In this document: positions 16,104 to 25,256 of the stretch, one piece after another
How the letters are laid out: every line of letters starts with the position of its first letter
Position numbering within the stretch: the first letter of the stretch is position 1
Assembly (NCBI GenBank): GCA_002428995.1
Contig: DIYJ01000009.1
Location: forward strand, 211,613 to 275,612
Origin: Flavobacteriales bacterium UBA6057
Lineage (GTDB): Bacteria; Bacteroidota; Bacteroidia; Flavobacteriales_G; Salibacteraceae
DNA length: 64,000 bases
Direction of reading: 5' to 3'
Program-made: the position numbers and the translations under genes
Notes under the pieces: model-generated
The model's input: the letters and a program-made list of their open reading frames with translations, nothing else
The model's database searches: none
What the model was told of the DNA's origin: nothing

Positions 16104-16895
16104 ATGAATACACACGAAATAGACTACCGCATCATTGGAGAAGAGATGCAATGCGTAGAGGTGGAGCTTGATCCGCAGGAAACTGTAATAGCGGAGGCAG
16201 GCAGTCTTATGTATATGGATCGGGACATTCAGATGGAAAGCATTTTTGGCGATGGTGCGAAGGCTACCCAGAGTTTCATGGGAAAAGTATTCGCTGCCGG
16301 AAAGCGTGTTTTGACGGGTGAAAGTCTGTTTATGACTGCCTACACGAACGCAGGTTCGGGAAAGAAACAAGCCACATTTGCAGCGCCCTATCCTGGGAAG
16401 GTTATTCCTATGGATCTGAGTCTGTTAGGTGGCCGTGTGGTGTGTCAGAAGGATGCTTTTTTGTGTGCGGCTAAGGGTACTTCAGTCGGTATTGAGTTTC
16501 AAAAGAGAATTGGTGTTGGACTTTTTGGTGGCGAAGGTTTCATCATGCAGAAACTGGAAGGTGATGGAATGGCCTTTGTACATGCCGGAGGAACCATCAT
16601 CGAAAGGACTCTGAATCCAGGTGAAAGCCTGAAGGTGGATACCGGATGCATCGTGGCCTTCACCCGCGAGGTGGACTATGACATTGAATTCGTAGGAGGA
16701 ATCAAGAATACCATCTTCGGAGGTGAAGGGCTCTTTTTTGCTTCGTTGAGAGGTCCCGGAAAGGTTTGGATTCAGTCGTTGCCTTTCAGCAGGCTGGCCG
16801 ACAAGATCATTAGCTCTGCTCCGAAAATGGGAGGAAACCGAAAAGGAGAGGGAAGTATCCTCGGTGGATTGGGTGATCTTATTGACGGCAACTAG
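16104..16895 (+). CDS. AIM24 / TIGR00266 family protein
   Basis: 263 residues from the ATG at 16104; an in-frame GTG six codons upstream is less likely. The sequence fits the TIGR00266/AIM24 beta-roll family: the N-terminal pattern ECVEVELDPQETVIAEAGS-like at about 15-35, a Gly-rich FGGEGFIMQKLEGDG segment in the middle, and a C-terminal FFASLRGPGKVWIQSLPFS followed by a Gly-rich tail. The family is broadly conserved in bacteria without a settled role; the mitochondrial AIM24 member helps organise inner-membrane complexes. No signal peptide is present, so it is cytoplasmic. It is the first of four plus-strand genes. Confidence 0.88.
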   Translation: MNTHEIDYRIIGEEMQCVEVELDPQETVIAEAGSLMYMDRDIQMESIFGDGAKATQSFMGKVFAAGKRVLTGESLFMTAYTNAGSGKKQATFAAPYPGKVIPMDLSLLGGRVVCQKDAFLCAAKGTSVGIEFQKRIGVGLFGGEGFIMQKLEGDGMAFVHAGGTIIERTLNPGESLKVDTGCIVAFTREVDYDIEFVGGIKNTIFGGEGLFFASLRGPGKVWIQSLPFSRLADKIISSAPKMGGNRKGEGSILGGLGDLIDGN

Positions 16896-16951
16896 CGAAC
16901 GTTACCCGGGCAACGTGGTTAATATTGCCAATTCATTTAACCATCGTTCGG

Positions 16952-17839
16952 ATGATCCAACATTACTTTTCCATCGCCTTTGCCCTCGGCCTCTCTTTGG
17001 TTGTGTTTTCTAAAGGAGTAGCTCAGGAGCTCAGAGCCTACGCTGTTTACAATTCGAAAGGCAAGCAGGTCGACTTCGGAACCATGAGCGAGAAGCTCTT
17101 AAAGGCGGATGTGGTGTTGTTTGGAGAACTGCACAACAATCCTATTTGCCATTGGCTCCAACTGGAGTTTTCGAAGGTGGCGCTCGAGAGTGACAAGCCA
17201 ATTGCCTTTGGTGCGGAAATGTTTGAACGCGATGATCAGCTCGTTCTGGACGAGTACCTGTCAGAAACCGTTCCTCTGAAGTTTTTAACGCAGGACGCGA
17301 AGACGTGGCCCAATTTCGAAACGGACTACCTGCCGCTGCTTGATCTGGCCAGGGATGCACAACGACCGTTTATCGCTACCAATGTGCCTCGCAGGTATGC
17401 TTCACTCGTGTCTAAGAAGCGCAAGGAAGCGTTGGACAGTCTTTCTGCGGAGGCCAAACAGATGATCGCTCCGCTGCCTTTTGAGGTCACCATCAATGAC
17501 CCCGGATACATTGACATGCGCGAGATGATGGGCTTGCACAACATGGGAACAGGCATCGATGCCCTGATAGAAGCCCAGGCGCTGAAGGATTACACCATGA
17601 GTTGGAACATCTTCACAAACCTTCCCAGCGATGGGCTTTTCATTCACTTCAACGGTTCGTTCCACTCGCAGAATTTTGGCGGTATTTACAACTACCTCAA
17701 AGCCCTGGATAAGAAGTTGAAGGTATCAGTCATCGCAACGGTAGAAGCCGAAGGCACTGATCTGGCGTTTGACGAGGAATGGAAGGGGCTAGGTGATTTT
17801 GTGATTGTGGTTTCGGGTGATATGACGAAGACGCACTAG
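16952..17839 (+). CDS. ChaN-family (DUF399-like) haem-binding-type protein
   Basis: 295 residues from the ATG at 16952; a TTG at 16925 is in frame but spoils the N-region of the signal peptide. The signal peptide ends near GVAQ (residue 25). The ChaN-type signature is clear: VVLFGELHNNPICH at about 54-67, GAEMFERDDQ, then NVPRRYASLV and a late HFNGSFHSQNFGG. ChaN of Campylobacter binds haem and is linked to iron uptake; other family members are of unknown substrate, and the fold is related to the TIKI/EreA group. No lipobox cysteine is seen, so the protein is probably periplasmic. The gene starts 56 bases after the AIM24-family stop. Confidence 0.85.
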   Translation: MIQHYFSIAFALGLSLVVFSKGVAQELRAYAVYNSKGKQVDFGTMSEKLLKADVVLFGELHNNPICHWLQLEFSKVALESDKPIAFGAEMFERDDQLVLDEYLSETVPLKFLTQDAKTWPNFETDYLPLLDLARDAQRPFIATNVPRRYASLVSKKRKEALDSLSAEAKQMIAPLPFEVTINDPGYIDMREMMGLHNMGTGIDALIEAQALKDYTMSWNIFTNLPSDGLFIHFNGSFHSQNFGGIYNYLKALDKKLKVSVIATVEAEGTDLAFDEEWKGLGDFVIVVSGDMTKTH

Positions 17840-18157
17840 ATTGGCTATCATCGGCTGGCCTGGCTTGTTCAGCGAACGCTGGCTTATTGAAGTTGAGGTT
17901 GTCATTGAGTTTGAGGTTTTCTTGTGGAGATCAAGGATCAAAGCAGTCAATTTTAAATGTCACTCTTCAAGCATCAACCTTGACGATAAGCGGTTTTCCT
18001 TGTACTTGCACTTGAGTTTGAACTTAAACTTGCCTGCCCTTTGACCAAAGTCTCCAGCTTAATACCCTTTTCTCTTCATCGTAGCAATTGCGTGCTCAGT
18101 AGCGCTGCTCCATCTATCTTCACCGCCTCTTAAGATTGATTTTAAAACTCGAACGAG
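17840..18157. other. Intergenic region holding one repeat copy
   Basis: 318 bases between the ChaN-like and thioesterase genes. It contains the first copy of the interspersed repeat (17884-18026). An open frame of 67 codons crosses it but has no family resemblance and biased composition, so it is not called a gene. No terminator or promoter was recognised. Confidence 0.55.
17884..18026. repeat. Interspersed intergenic repeat, copy 1
   Basis: About 143 bases that align along their whole length with 18594-18748. Shared blocks are TTATTGAA at the start, GTGGAGATCAAGGATCAAAG-like, TGTCACTC, CCTTGAYGATAAGC, and CACTTGAGTTTGAACTTA at the end. It is made largely of degenerate TTGAGxTTGA and GATCAAGGATCAA words. 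Confidence 0.75.
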
Positions 18158-18553
18158 ATGCAATTAATATCACAGCGCCTTTGCATGGAAAAAGACTTGG
18201 GAATTCATGGAAACCTCTTTGGGGGAATCATGCTTTCCTGGTTGGACGAAGCCGCTGCCACCATGGCCTACGAGGTCTGTCACTCACCAAACATGGTAAC
18301 CCTCAAGATTGAGGAAGTAATCTTCAAAAAGCCCGTCAAAATCGGTTTCCATCTCAAGATATACGGAGACGTCATTAGGATGGGGAAAAGCTCCATCACA
18401 CTTTTGGTAGAAGCCCGCAAACACAATGTTTATTCAGGCGAGGAAACGGTCGTTTGTTCCACCAATTTCACCTTCGTAAGAATTGACGAGCAAGGTGACG
18501 CCATTCCAATTTCGGACCGCGTCAAAGACCGCTATGCTCATTTGAAAGGGTAG
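18158..18553 (+). CDS. Acyl-CoA thioesterase, hotdog fold (YciA/ACOT type)
   Basis: 131 residues, single hotdog domain. The diagnostic active-site segment DLGIHGNLFGGIMLSWLDEA (about 13-32) contains the HGNLFGG turn and the catalytic-type Asp; it is followed by VTLKIEEVIFKKPVKIG and a FTFVRID strand typical of the acyl-CoA thioesterase family. Such enzymes hydrolyse acyl-CoA to free acid and CoA in the cytoplasm, controlling the acyl-CoA pool; the chain length preferred here cannot be read. Length is normal for the YciA subgroup. The gene is flanked on both sides by the same intergenic repeat, so it is probably transcribed on its own. Confidence 0.88.
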   Translation: MQLISQRLCMEKDLGIHGNLFGGIMLSWLDEAAATMAYEVCHSPNMVTLKIEEVIFKKPVKIGFHLKIYGDVIRMGKSSITLLVEARKHNVYSGEETVVCSTNFTFVRIDEQGDAIPISDRVKDRYAHLKG

Positions 18554-18593
18554 TTTGGAGATTGGTCTGATTCGTCATCCAGGGAATGCGGTT

Positions 18594-18748
18594 TTATTGA
18601 ATTTGAAGTTGTGATTGAGGTTGAGGTTTTTCGCGGAGATCAAGGATCAAGGATCAAAGCGGTAAACCTTTCATGTCACTCCACATCCATTGTCCTTGAT
18701 GATAAGCAGTTTTCATTGAGCTTGCGCTTGCACTTGAGTTTGAACTTA
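18594..18748. repeat. Interspersed intergenic repeat, copy 2
   Basis: About 155 bases aligning with 17884-18026. Beyond the shared part, the word at 18638-18659 (GATCAAGGATCAAGGATCAAAG-type, 22 bases) is the near-perfect inverse (21 of 22) of 18772-18793, so copy 2 can fold into a long imperfect hairpin that ends just before the ATG of the next gene. Confidence 0.75.
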
Positions 18749-18803
18749 TCCAAAACCCACACTTCTTTGATCTTTGATCCTTGAACCTTGATCTTCAACC
18801 TTC

Positions 18804-19454
18804 ATGGAAATCCAAAACATAAGAGTTCAGAAAACTGCCCGCTATGCGGTGATCGAGCCGAAAGGCGAGGTGAAGGCGGTGCTTTATGCACTTCATGGCT
18901 ATCGCCAGTTGATCTCTTACTTCGCTCAGCCGTTTGAAGTGCTCGCAGCTCAGGGAGTGAGAGTGATTGCTCCTGAGGGTTTGAGTCGCTTCTATGTGGC
19001 AGGCTATTCAGGACAAGTAGGAGCCACCTGGATGACGAAAGAGGATCGTGAGGTCGACATCACGGATTACATCGATTATCTGAACCAGCTTCACGAATCC
19101 TTAAAACCATCCATGGAGGGTTTGCCGCTTCATCTTTTGGGATTCAGCCAGGGAGGAGCCACGGCAGGAAGATGGTTGAGCCATTGCTCCATTCCTTTTC
19201 AAAGTTTTACGCTCTACGCTTCTGTTTTTCCAAACGACTTTGACTTTCCTGGAATGGCCGATGTGGTCAATTCCATGCAAACGATTATCTGCTTTGGTGA
19301 TGAAGATGTGTTCGCAGATGAAAAAACAATTGCCAAGAAGATGAACTGGCTGCAATCTTTTGGATACGAGGCTAAACTGTTGAGGTTCAGTGGAAAACAC
19401 AAAGTTTATCCAGAAGTGTTAGAGATGGTTTGGAAGGAAATATCCAGTGCTTAA
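18804..19454 (+). CDS. Alpha/beta-hydrolase, carboxylesterase/phospholipase type
   Basis: 216 residues. The early LHGYRQL supplies the oxyanion turn, GFSQGG (Ser115) is the nucleophile elbow, FGDEDVF (Asp168 or Asp166) supplies the acid, and GKHKVYPE supplies His199. This order and the short length match the Abhydrolase_2 serine esterases, which hydrolyse small carboxylic esters in the cytoplasm; no signal peptide is present. The substrate is unknown. The start is the ATG directly after the hairpin-forming repeat, and a strong terminator follows the stop. It is the last of the plus-strand group. Confidence 0.88.
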   Translation: MEIQNIRVQKTARYAVIEPKGEVKAVLYALHGYRQLISYFAQPFEVLAAQGVRVIAPEGLSRFYVAGYSGQVGATWMTKEDREVDITDYIDYLNQLHESLKPSMEGLPLHLLGFSQGGATAGRWLSHCSIPFQSFTLYASVFPNDFDFPGMADVVNSMQTIICFGDEDVFADEKTIAKKMNWLQSFGYEAKLLRFSGKHKVYPEVLEMVWKEISSA

Positions 19455-19547
19455 CTTTTATTAAGATTCAGTCTAAACAATTTGCCTGGGTTATGCGTCT
19501 TATATGCAGTTCTTTCCACAGGTTAGGTTTAGTTAGTTAATAGGGTT

Positions 19548-19588
19548 AAAGCAGGGCACACGATCTCAAAAGTGCGCCCTGCTTTTCT
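19548..19588 (+). terminator. Rho-independent terminator between convergent genes
   Basis: Stem AAAGCAGGGC (19548-19557) with GCCCTGCTTT (19576-19585), extended inward after one mismatch by three more pairs, then TTTTCTTTTAT on the plus strand. It serves the esterase gene; on the opposite strand the run after the stem is only three T, so it may also work weakly for the convergent FAH gene. Confidence 0.85.
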
Positions 19589-19595
19589 TTTATAC

Positions 19596-20207
19596 CTATT
19601 TGATCCGAACTTGGATCAGCTTCTCCTCGTTGAGGAAACCTTCCAGTTGATCCCCAATAGCCACTGGTCCAACACCTGATGGTGTGCCTGTGAAGATCAA
19701 ATCTCCAATCTTGAGGGTAACGTACTGAGATACGTAACTGATGATGCTATCAACGGAGAAGAGCATGTCTGAAGCGGACGCTTTCTGCACCGTCTCTCCG
19801 TTTTTTTTGAGCTCGAGCATCCAGCTTTCTTCGTCCCCGAGCTCTGCTTTCTTTTTCCATGAACCAACGGGTGCGCTGCCGTCAAACGCTTTTGCCTTTT
19901 CCCAGGGTAGTCCCTTTTTCTTGCACTCGGCCTGAACATCTCTGGCAGTGAAGTCAATGCCCAGGCTCACCTCGTCATAATAGCGATGTGCAAAGCGCTC
20001 CTCAATGTTTTTGCCGAGACGATTGATCTTCACCACGATCTCCAGCTCATGATGGACGTCATTGGTGAAATCCGGAATGAAAAATGCCTTTCCCCGCTGT
20101 AGAATAGCGCTGTCAGGCTTCATGAAAAAAACGGGCTCCTTCGGAACCTCACTCTTCATTTCCTTCGCGTGATCGGCATAATTGCGGCCGATGCAGATGA
20201 TCTTCAC
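19596..20207 (-). CDS. Fumarylacetoacetate hydrolase (FAH) family enzyme, FAHD1-like
   Basis: 203 residues, starting at a GTG whose bases overlap the stop of the upstream exonuclease gene (GTGA), so the two are translationally coupled. It is a single FAH domain: IGRNYADHAKEM at the start, FFMKPDSAIL, the metal ligands in HHELEIVV (two Glu) and in GIDFTARD (Asp), and IFTGTPSGVGPV near the end. Short one-domain members of this type (FAHD1/YcgM) act as acylpyruvate hydrolases or oxaloacetate decarboxylases with Mg2+ in the cytoplasm. The exact substrate cannot be assigned from sequence. Confidence 0.88.
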   Translation of the reverse strand: MKIICIGRNYADHAKEMKSEVPKEPVFFMKPDSAILQRGKAFFIPDFTNDVHHELEIVVKINRLGKNIEERFAHRYYDEVSLGIDFTARDVQAECKKKGLPWEKAKAFDGSAPVGSWKKKAELGDEESWMLELKKNGETVQKASASDMLFSVDSIISYVSQYVTLKIGDLIFTGTPSGVGPVAIGDQLEGFLNEEKLIQVRIK

Positions 20208-20992
20208 GATTGTTCTTTTTGTCTTTCTGCCTTCAGTTCGTCCATCACCTGACGGAACACCTTTTTGGTGCTCAGCGGGAAGTCACCATTCATGAGCCAG
20301 CCAAAGTAACCGGCTTCTTTTCTGAATACTTCAATGACAGGCGTACCCTTGAATTTTCCGAAGTTGAAAACGATCCTGTTTTCTTCGTCATACACCACAC
20401 GCCCCATGATGTCGGCCGCGTTGTGGAAGCGTGAAAATGACTCAAGGAATTCAACGTTGCCCTCCAGGTTGTCATAGCGCTCCAGCTGAGATTCCAGGAT
20501 TTCATACGTGGCCCGGATATCTGCTTCGGCAGAGTGTGCGTTTTCAATCTCCTTGTCGCAATAGAATCGATAAGCCGCCTGCAGGGTTCGCTGCTCCATC
20601 TTGTGAAAGATGTTCTGTACGTCCACCAGTTTTCGTTCCTGGAAATCGAAATCGATGCCAGCCCGGAAGAATTCCTCCACCAGCATGGGGATGTCAAACT
20701 TATTGCTGTTGTAACCCCCAAGGTCACATTCAAACAAGAATTTGAAGAGGGCAGGAGCGAGGTCTTTGAACGTAGGTTCATTGGCTACATCCTCGTTGCT
20801 AATGCCGTGAATGGAGATCGACTCCTCACTGATGGGCATTTCCGGATTCACCCGATGCGTTCGCATGGTTTGGCTCCCTCCGGGACTTACTTTAAGGATG
20901 GCAATTTCTACAATGCGATCAGAGCCCACATTCACTCCTGTGGTCTCCAGATCTATAAAGGCTAGGGGCCTTTCAAGGTTTAGCAGCGACAT
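20204..20992 (-). CDS. DnaQ-like 3'-5' exonuclease (DEDDh)
   Basis: 262 residues. The DEDDh residues are all visible: Asp14 and Glu16 in FIDLETTG, Asp in SNKFDIPML, and the His and Asp in HSAEADIRATYEI. After the exonuclease domain (about 8-180) there is a C-terminal segment around FGKFKGTPVIEVFRKEAGYF that resembles the small DUF3820-type module found after some exonucleases in Bacteroidota. Proofreading or RNA/DNA trimming is the family role; it is shorter than a replicative polymerase subunit and lacks its partner-binding region, so a repair or general nuclease role is likelier. It overlaps the FAH gene and begins 28 bases after the stop of the OmpA-family gene. Confidence 0.88.
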   Translation of the reverse strand: MSLLNLERPLAFIDLETTGVNVGSDRIVEIAILKVSPGGSQTMRTHRVNPEMPISEESISIHGISNEDVANEPTFKDLAPALFKFLFECDLGGYNSNKFDIPMLVEEFFRAGIDFDFQERKLVDVQNIFHKMEQRTLQAAYRFYCDKEIENAHSAEADIRATYEILESQLERYDNLEGNVEFLESFSRFHNAADIMGRVVYDEENRIVFNFGKFKGTPVIEVFRKEAGYFGWLMNGDFPLSTKKVFRQVMDELKAERQKEQS

Positions 20993-21020
20993 GCTGCCAA
21001 ATGTATCAGTCTTTGAATTC

Positions 21021-24000
21021 TTAGAACTTCAAAATCACGTTTTCAGCAGTACCGGTTTCGTCCAGTTTAAACTCACATCTGCGGTTTAACTGGCGGCCTT
21101 CTGGATTGTCGCTTCCGTCAGGATTGGCATTGGGCGCGATGGGAACAGCCTCTCCAAAGTATTGATAAACCATCTGAGCATCTGAAATTCCTTTCTTCAT
21201 AAGGTAGTCGTAGGCAGCTTTGGCGCGCTTCTCTGAAAGGGCAAGGTTGTATTCAACGCTACCGACCCAGTCAGCATGTCCATCGATCTGAAGGTTGATT
21301 TCTCCTCGCTCGCTCAGGTAGTCGTAAACCTTGTTGAGTTCTTCGATGCTTGCTTCTCTGAGGTCGTGCTTATCGAAGTCGAAAAGGATGTTTCGGAATA
21401 CGATGACCTCATCGTTGCTTTTGCGTTCTTCTGTCTTTGTTGATGCTTCTGTTTTGTCCGCTTGGGATTCACCTGCATTGGCTACACTGCGCTCTGCTTC
21501 GATGGCCGCAATCTGATCGGCAGGGTAGGAGTCTGTTGTGAGCTTCATAGCTGCCTTGTAGTTGGCTACGGCTTCATCTGGCTTTCCATCCCGGTAAGCA
21601 GCGTTGGCTGTGGCGATCAAAGCCCGATACTCGGCTTCTTTGGCTGCCATCATCTTTTGCTCATCCTGAATACGCTCTATTTCTTCCGAAGCTTTGGTGT
21701 CTGGGCTGATGTCCTGCGCTTGCTGATAATAGCTCACTGCGGCATCCAGTTCTCCTTTATCGTAGGCTGCTGCTCCCTGAGACATCAGTGCAGCGTAGTG
21801 CGCCTCCCTGGCTTTCATTTCAGCCTGGATGGCAGCAATGCGCTCGTCAGGATACTCACTCGTGCCTGTATTCTTGGCTTTTTCATAGTTCACAAGTGCG
21901 CTCTTCCATCTTCCTTCTTCGTAGTCTTTATCTGCTGCGGCAATGAAGGCATCGTATTCGGAAGAAGCACCTTCAGCGGATGATTCGGCAGAGTTGTTCA
22001 CACCTACGGACTGAGTCGCCATCAGCGGCTCATTTGCTTTTTGTTCTGCTGTTTTGGCTGACATGTCTTCAGTGCCTTCAGATTGCTGCTCTGATGTTGC
22101 TGCCATTTCCTCCTGACGCTCAATGGCTGCCAATTGATTTTTAGGGTAGGTCTTGGGCATCAGTGCCAAGGCCTCTTCATAGTTCTTCCTTGCTGCTTCC
22201 ATGTGGCCATCAGCAAAAGCACGATCTCCCATTTCGATCAACTCGTTGTATTCTCCTTCTCTTTCTTCAATCGCTTTGATCTGCTGAGTGGGATATTCTG
22301 CACTTCCCATCTCTGCGGCCTTTTGATATGCGGCTTTTGCCACCTCTACATCATTGCTGGCCATGGCTTTATCGCCTTGTGCGATGAGAGCATCGTATTC
22401 TGCATTCGCTGCGTCAGCGCTCGCCTCATTCTTTGCATCCATCGATTCAGCTAGTGCCTGTGCACTGCGCTGCTCAGCAATGGCATCCAGTTGTTCCTGC
22501 GGATAGGTCCTGGACATCAATTCCAGCGCATCCTCGTAGTTTTTCTGGGCTGTTTCCAGTTCTCCCTCTGCAAAGGCGCGATCAGCTTCAGCAACCATTT
22601 CGTTGTATTCTGCTTCTTTTTGGGCAGCGGCTTCTTGTTCCTCAATCATCTTGAGCTGCTGAACCGGATATTCTGCACTGCTCAAATCTGCTGCTTTTAG
22701 ATAGGCCGCTTTTGCTATGTCAAGGTCTTTGCTGGCCATGGCCTCATCTCCCTGCGCAATGAGTGTATTGTAGTCGGCTTTGTCCGCGGAAGCCTCTTCC
22801 TGTGCGGCCATTGCCGTTCGCTGCTTTTCCTCTGCTCGCTGCTGCTCGATGGCTGCCAGCTGAAGCTTTGGATACTCCTCGTTTTTCACTTCCAGTGCAG
22901 CTTTGTAAGCACTCTCCGCATCGTCCATCTGCCCATTCTTGAATGCCTCATTACCCTGAGCAATCAAACGGCTGTAATCGGCATTCTGCTCTTCGGTGGT
23001 GCCCTCCTCTGAGGCCATTGCAGCTTTTCCGGCTTGATCTTCGGGAAGGAATACGCGGCTGGTATCCGGCTGAGGAACCTTCGCAAGCAATTCGCTATCA
23101 TCCTTCTTTGTCATCACCTTCTCTACCTTCTCGATCTGCTGTCGTGGGTAAGTTTCCTCTGGTTTGATCATCGAAGCAATCTCATAGTCAACGCGTGATT
23201 CTGAGTACTGCTCCTTGTCCATGTGCTGGTCTCCCTCCTTCACATGGGCCACGTATTTGTCAACCACTTCCTCCTGCGTCAATGCCTTTTCGACCGGGCG
23301 CTCACCAATGGATTCAGAACCCAGGATGTTTCCTTCAGTGTCCCGAACATCCACCAACTGAACATAGTTGTTGAGCTCGGCTGGATGATACCTTGAAGCG
23401 ATGATGGAACTGAGGGAATCCAGTACTTCCTCGTCTTCCTTTTCAGCGACAATGTCTTCGAAGTCTTCCTGGATTTTGCTCTCTACATCAAAGAATGCAT
23501 TGTTCACAAAGGCGCGCTGGGCGATGACCCGACCGTTTTCATCCTCCACGTTGTCTATTTTGACTTCCTGGTAAAGGGTGTAAGCTTCACACTGCTTAGG
23601 TACGGTGAAGTTTCCGGTGTGCGTCAGGTAGCCCTCCGCAGTGATTTCAAAAGCATAGCGGGTCTCGGTTTTTAGCTGCATTTGGTAAGTTCCCGTGGCA
23701 GCATCAGCCATGTATTCGTTGAACAGTTCGCCTGTAGAGGGATCAAATACCTTTACTGAACCGGGCACGGGTGACTTTCGATCTTCACTGAAAATCCTAC
23801 CTCGAATGGTTGTGTTGGACACAGCATCACACTCTAGGATGATTCGATAGATGTCCATGTCACCCAGACCGCCTTTTCGATCCGAAGCGTAGTAGCCAAT
23901 GGCTCCTTCATCGCTGGTTACGAAGTAGATATCGTTTCCGGGCGTGTTGATGGGCGTGCCCAGGTTTTCAGGCTCTCCCCACTTGCCATTTTCATCGCGC

Positions 24001-25169
24001 GTGGTTTTGAAGATATCGTAGTCGCCCAGGGAATTGTGTCCTCTGGAGGAGAAGTAGAGCGTTTTCCCATCCTTGGTGAGGAAGGGCGCATCTTCATCGT
24101 AGCGCGTATTGATGTTTCGTCCAAGGCTTTTGAGCGGTTTCCAAGCATCCTGATCATCCTTGGTGGTCATGTAAATATCGCGTCCACCAAAGCCTGAAGG
24201 AATCTCACTGACCACAAACATGGTTTGCTCATCGTCTGTGATAAACACGGATGGTTCAAAGCCTCGTGCACTATTGATTCGCCCGCCAGCGCGCACTGGA
24301 ATTGTCCACAAGCCGCCTTCAAGCTTACTCGACCACACATCAGATTCCCTGTAAATCAGCAGCTGATTTTCATCGCTCGCGTAGGTCACAGTGGCATCGT
24401 GGAGTGGGGTGTTGATCTGATCATTCATATAGGTACTGGAGCTGTCGTAGTTGGATGCTTCAGACCAGGCGCCATTGATGTTCAGCGAATAGTAGATGTC
24501 TTCAAAATACTTGTTGTCACCAGCAATGGCTCCACCTGTGGAGTTGGGCCTCCGTGAAGTGAAAAGAATGAGTGACTCATCCTCTTTTACCACCGGTGAA
24601 TAGTCAGGATATTCACTGTTGATGGATGGCCCAAGATTGATGATTTGGATGTACTTCTTTTCGTTCTCAACCTGTACCAACGCGTTCTGGCTCATCTCGA
24701 TGTAGCGTCCCACATCATGGCCAAGTTCCTCGTCTGTCAGGCCTTCCCCGGCAATCAACGACAGGTAGGTGTCGTAGTGCTGAATGGCCTTTTCGAAGTT
24801 TCCGTCATACTGTTCCGCCATTCCTGCATAGAGGAAAAGGTCTGGTAGCGTATCGCTGCTTACGTTGGCGATGGCTGTTCTCAGGTAGCGGACGGCATTG
24901 CCCTTTTGAACTCCATTCTCCATGATGGCCAGGCCCATCTCATAGTTGTAATCGGGATTCTCGGAATCGAGCTTGAGCAGATCTTCATAAATATCGATCG
25001 CCTCGGCATAGTCACCCGAGTTCAAAGCCTTCACAGCCTTTACCCTGAGCTTTTTTTCCTCTTTGGTTTGGGCCATGGAGCTTGCCACCGCAAGGAGGAT
25101 GAAAGACAGGATGATGAGAAAAATTTTCCCTGGAAGGGCCGTAGGGGCTTTTTCGTCTGTGTTCAGCAT
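21021..25169 (-). CDS. PorE-like protein: TPR, beta-propeller, CarboxypepD_reg, TPR array, OmpA
   Basis: 1382 residues. Order: signal peptide (about 1-34), TPR region (40-165), PD40-type propeller blades (about 180-440; motifs such as LFTSRRPNS, LYFSSRGHNSLGDYDIF, GYYASDRKGGLGDMDIYR), a carboxypeptidase-regulatory-like Ig domain (TIRGRIFSEDRKSPVPG), a long region of about ten TPR-like units of roughly 50 residues (YDALIAQGDKAM, AKAAYQKAAEM, SAEYPTQQI), and an OmpA peptidoglycan-binding domain at the end (FDFDKHDL, IDGHAD, LSEKRAKAAYDYL). The TPR-propeller-CRD-OmpA order is that of T9SS-associated PorE; the extra TPR array makes it much longer. It probably sits at the outer membrane facing the periplasm and binds peptidoglycan. 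It has its own TAnnTTTG box. Confidence 0.85.
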   Translation of the reverse strand: MLNTDEKAPTALPGKIFLIILSFILLAVASSMAQTKEEKKLRVKAVKALNSGDYAEAIDIYEDLLKLDSENPDYNYEMGLAIMENGVQKGNAVRYLRTAIANVSSDTLPDLFLYAGMAEQYDGNFEKAIQHYDTYLSLIAGEGLTDEELGHDVGRYIEMSQNALVQVENEKKYIQIINLGPSINSEYPDYSPVVKEDESLILFTSRRPNSTGGAIAGDNKYFEDIYYSLNINGAWSEASNYDSSSTYMNDQINTPLHDATVTYASDENQLLIYRESDVWSSKLEGGLWTIPVRAGGRINSARGFEPSVFITDDEQTMFVVSEIPSGFGGRDIYMTTKDDQDAWKPLKSLGRNINTRYDEDAPFLTKDGKTLYFSSRGHNSLGDYDIFKTTRDENGKWGEPENLGTPINTPGNDIYFVTSDEGAIGYYASDRKGGLGDMDIYRIILECDAVSNTTIRGRIFSEDRKSPVPGSVKVFDPSTGELFNEYMADAATGTYQMQLKTETRYAFEITAEGYLTHTGNFTVPKQCEAYTLYQEVKIDNVEDENGRVIAQRAFVNNAFFDVESKIQEDFEDIVAEKEDEEVLDSLSSIIASRYHPAELNNYVQLVDVRDTEGNILGSESIGERPVEKALTQEEVVDKYVAHVKEGDQHMDKEQYSESRVDYEIASMIKPEETYPRQQIEKVEKVMTKKDDSELLAKVPQPDTSRVFLPEDQAGKAAMASEEGTTEEQNADYSRLIAQGNEAFKNGQMDDAESAYKAALEVKNEEYPKLQLAAIEQQRAEEKQRTAMAAQEEASADKADYNTLIAQGDEAMASKDLDIAKAAYLKAADLSSAEYPVQQLKMIEEQEAAAQKEAEYNEMVAEADRAFAEGELETAQKNYEDALELMSRTYPQEQLDAIAEQRSAQALAESMDAKNEASADAANAEYDALIAQGDKAMASNDVEVAKAAYQKAAEMGSAEYPTQQIKAIEEREGEYNELIEMGDRAFADGHMEAARKNYEEALALMPKTYPKNQLAAIERQEEMAATSEQQSEGTEDMSAKTAEQKANEPLMATQSVGVNNSAESSAEGASSEYDAFIAAADKDYEEGRWKSALVNYEKAKNTGTSEYPDERIAAIQAEMKAREAHYAALMSQGAAAYDKGELDAAVSYYQQAQDISPDTKASEEIERIQDEQKMMAAKEAEYRALIATANAAYRDGKPDEAVANYKAAMKLTTDSYPADQIAAIEAERSVANAGESQADKTEASTKTEERKSNDEVIVFRNILFDFDKHDLREASIEELNKVYDYLSERGEINLQIDGHADWVGSVEYNLALSEKRAKAAYDYLMKKGISDAQMVYQYFGEAVPIAPNANPDGSDNPEGRQLNRRCEFKLDETGTAENVILKF

Positions 25170-25192
25170 TAGGACAGGTTTGCGTTGTTGAA

Positions 25193-25200
25193 CAAAGCTA
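25193..25200 (-). promoter_or_regulatory. Putative -7 promoter box TAGCTTTG
   Basis: The minus strand reads TAGCTTTG, matching TAnnTTTG, 23 bases before the ATG at 25169. No TTG is seen at the -33 spacing. It lies in the 87-base gap between the two OmpA-family genes. Confidence 0.4.
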
Positions 25201-25256
25201 GCCCCGATGCAGAGCGGGCTGCAGGACGCAGCGACATGGTTGTAAACAGGATTTTG

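Noticed and set aside
16896..16951. Near-palindrome around CCCGGG between two plus-strand genes as a terminator
   Set aside because: The stem is short and interrupted and lacks a following T-run; the two genes may be co-transcribed.
17841..18044. A 67-residue open frame on the plus strand
   Set aside because: It lies across the interspersed repeat, has biased composition (many Glu, Val, Leu and Ser) and no recognisable family or start context.
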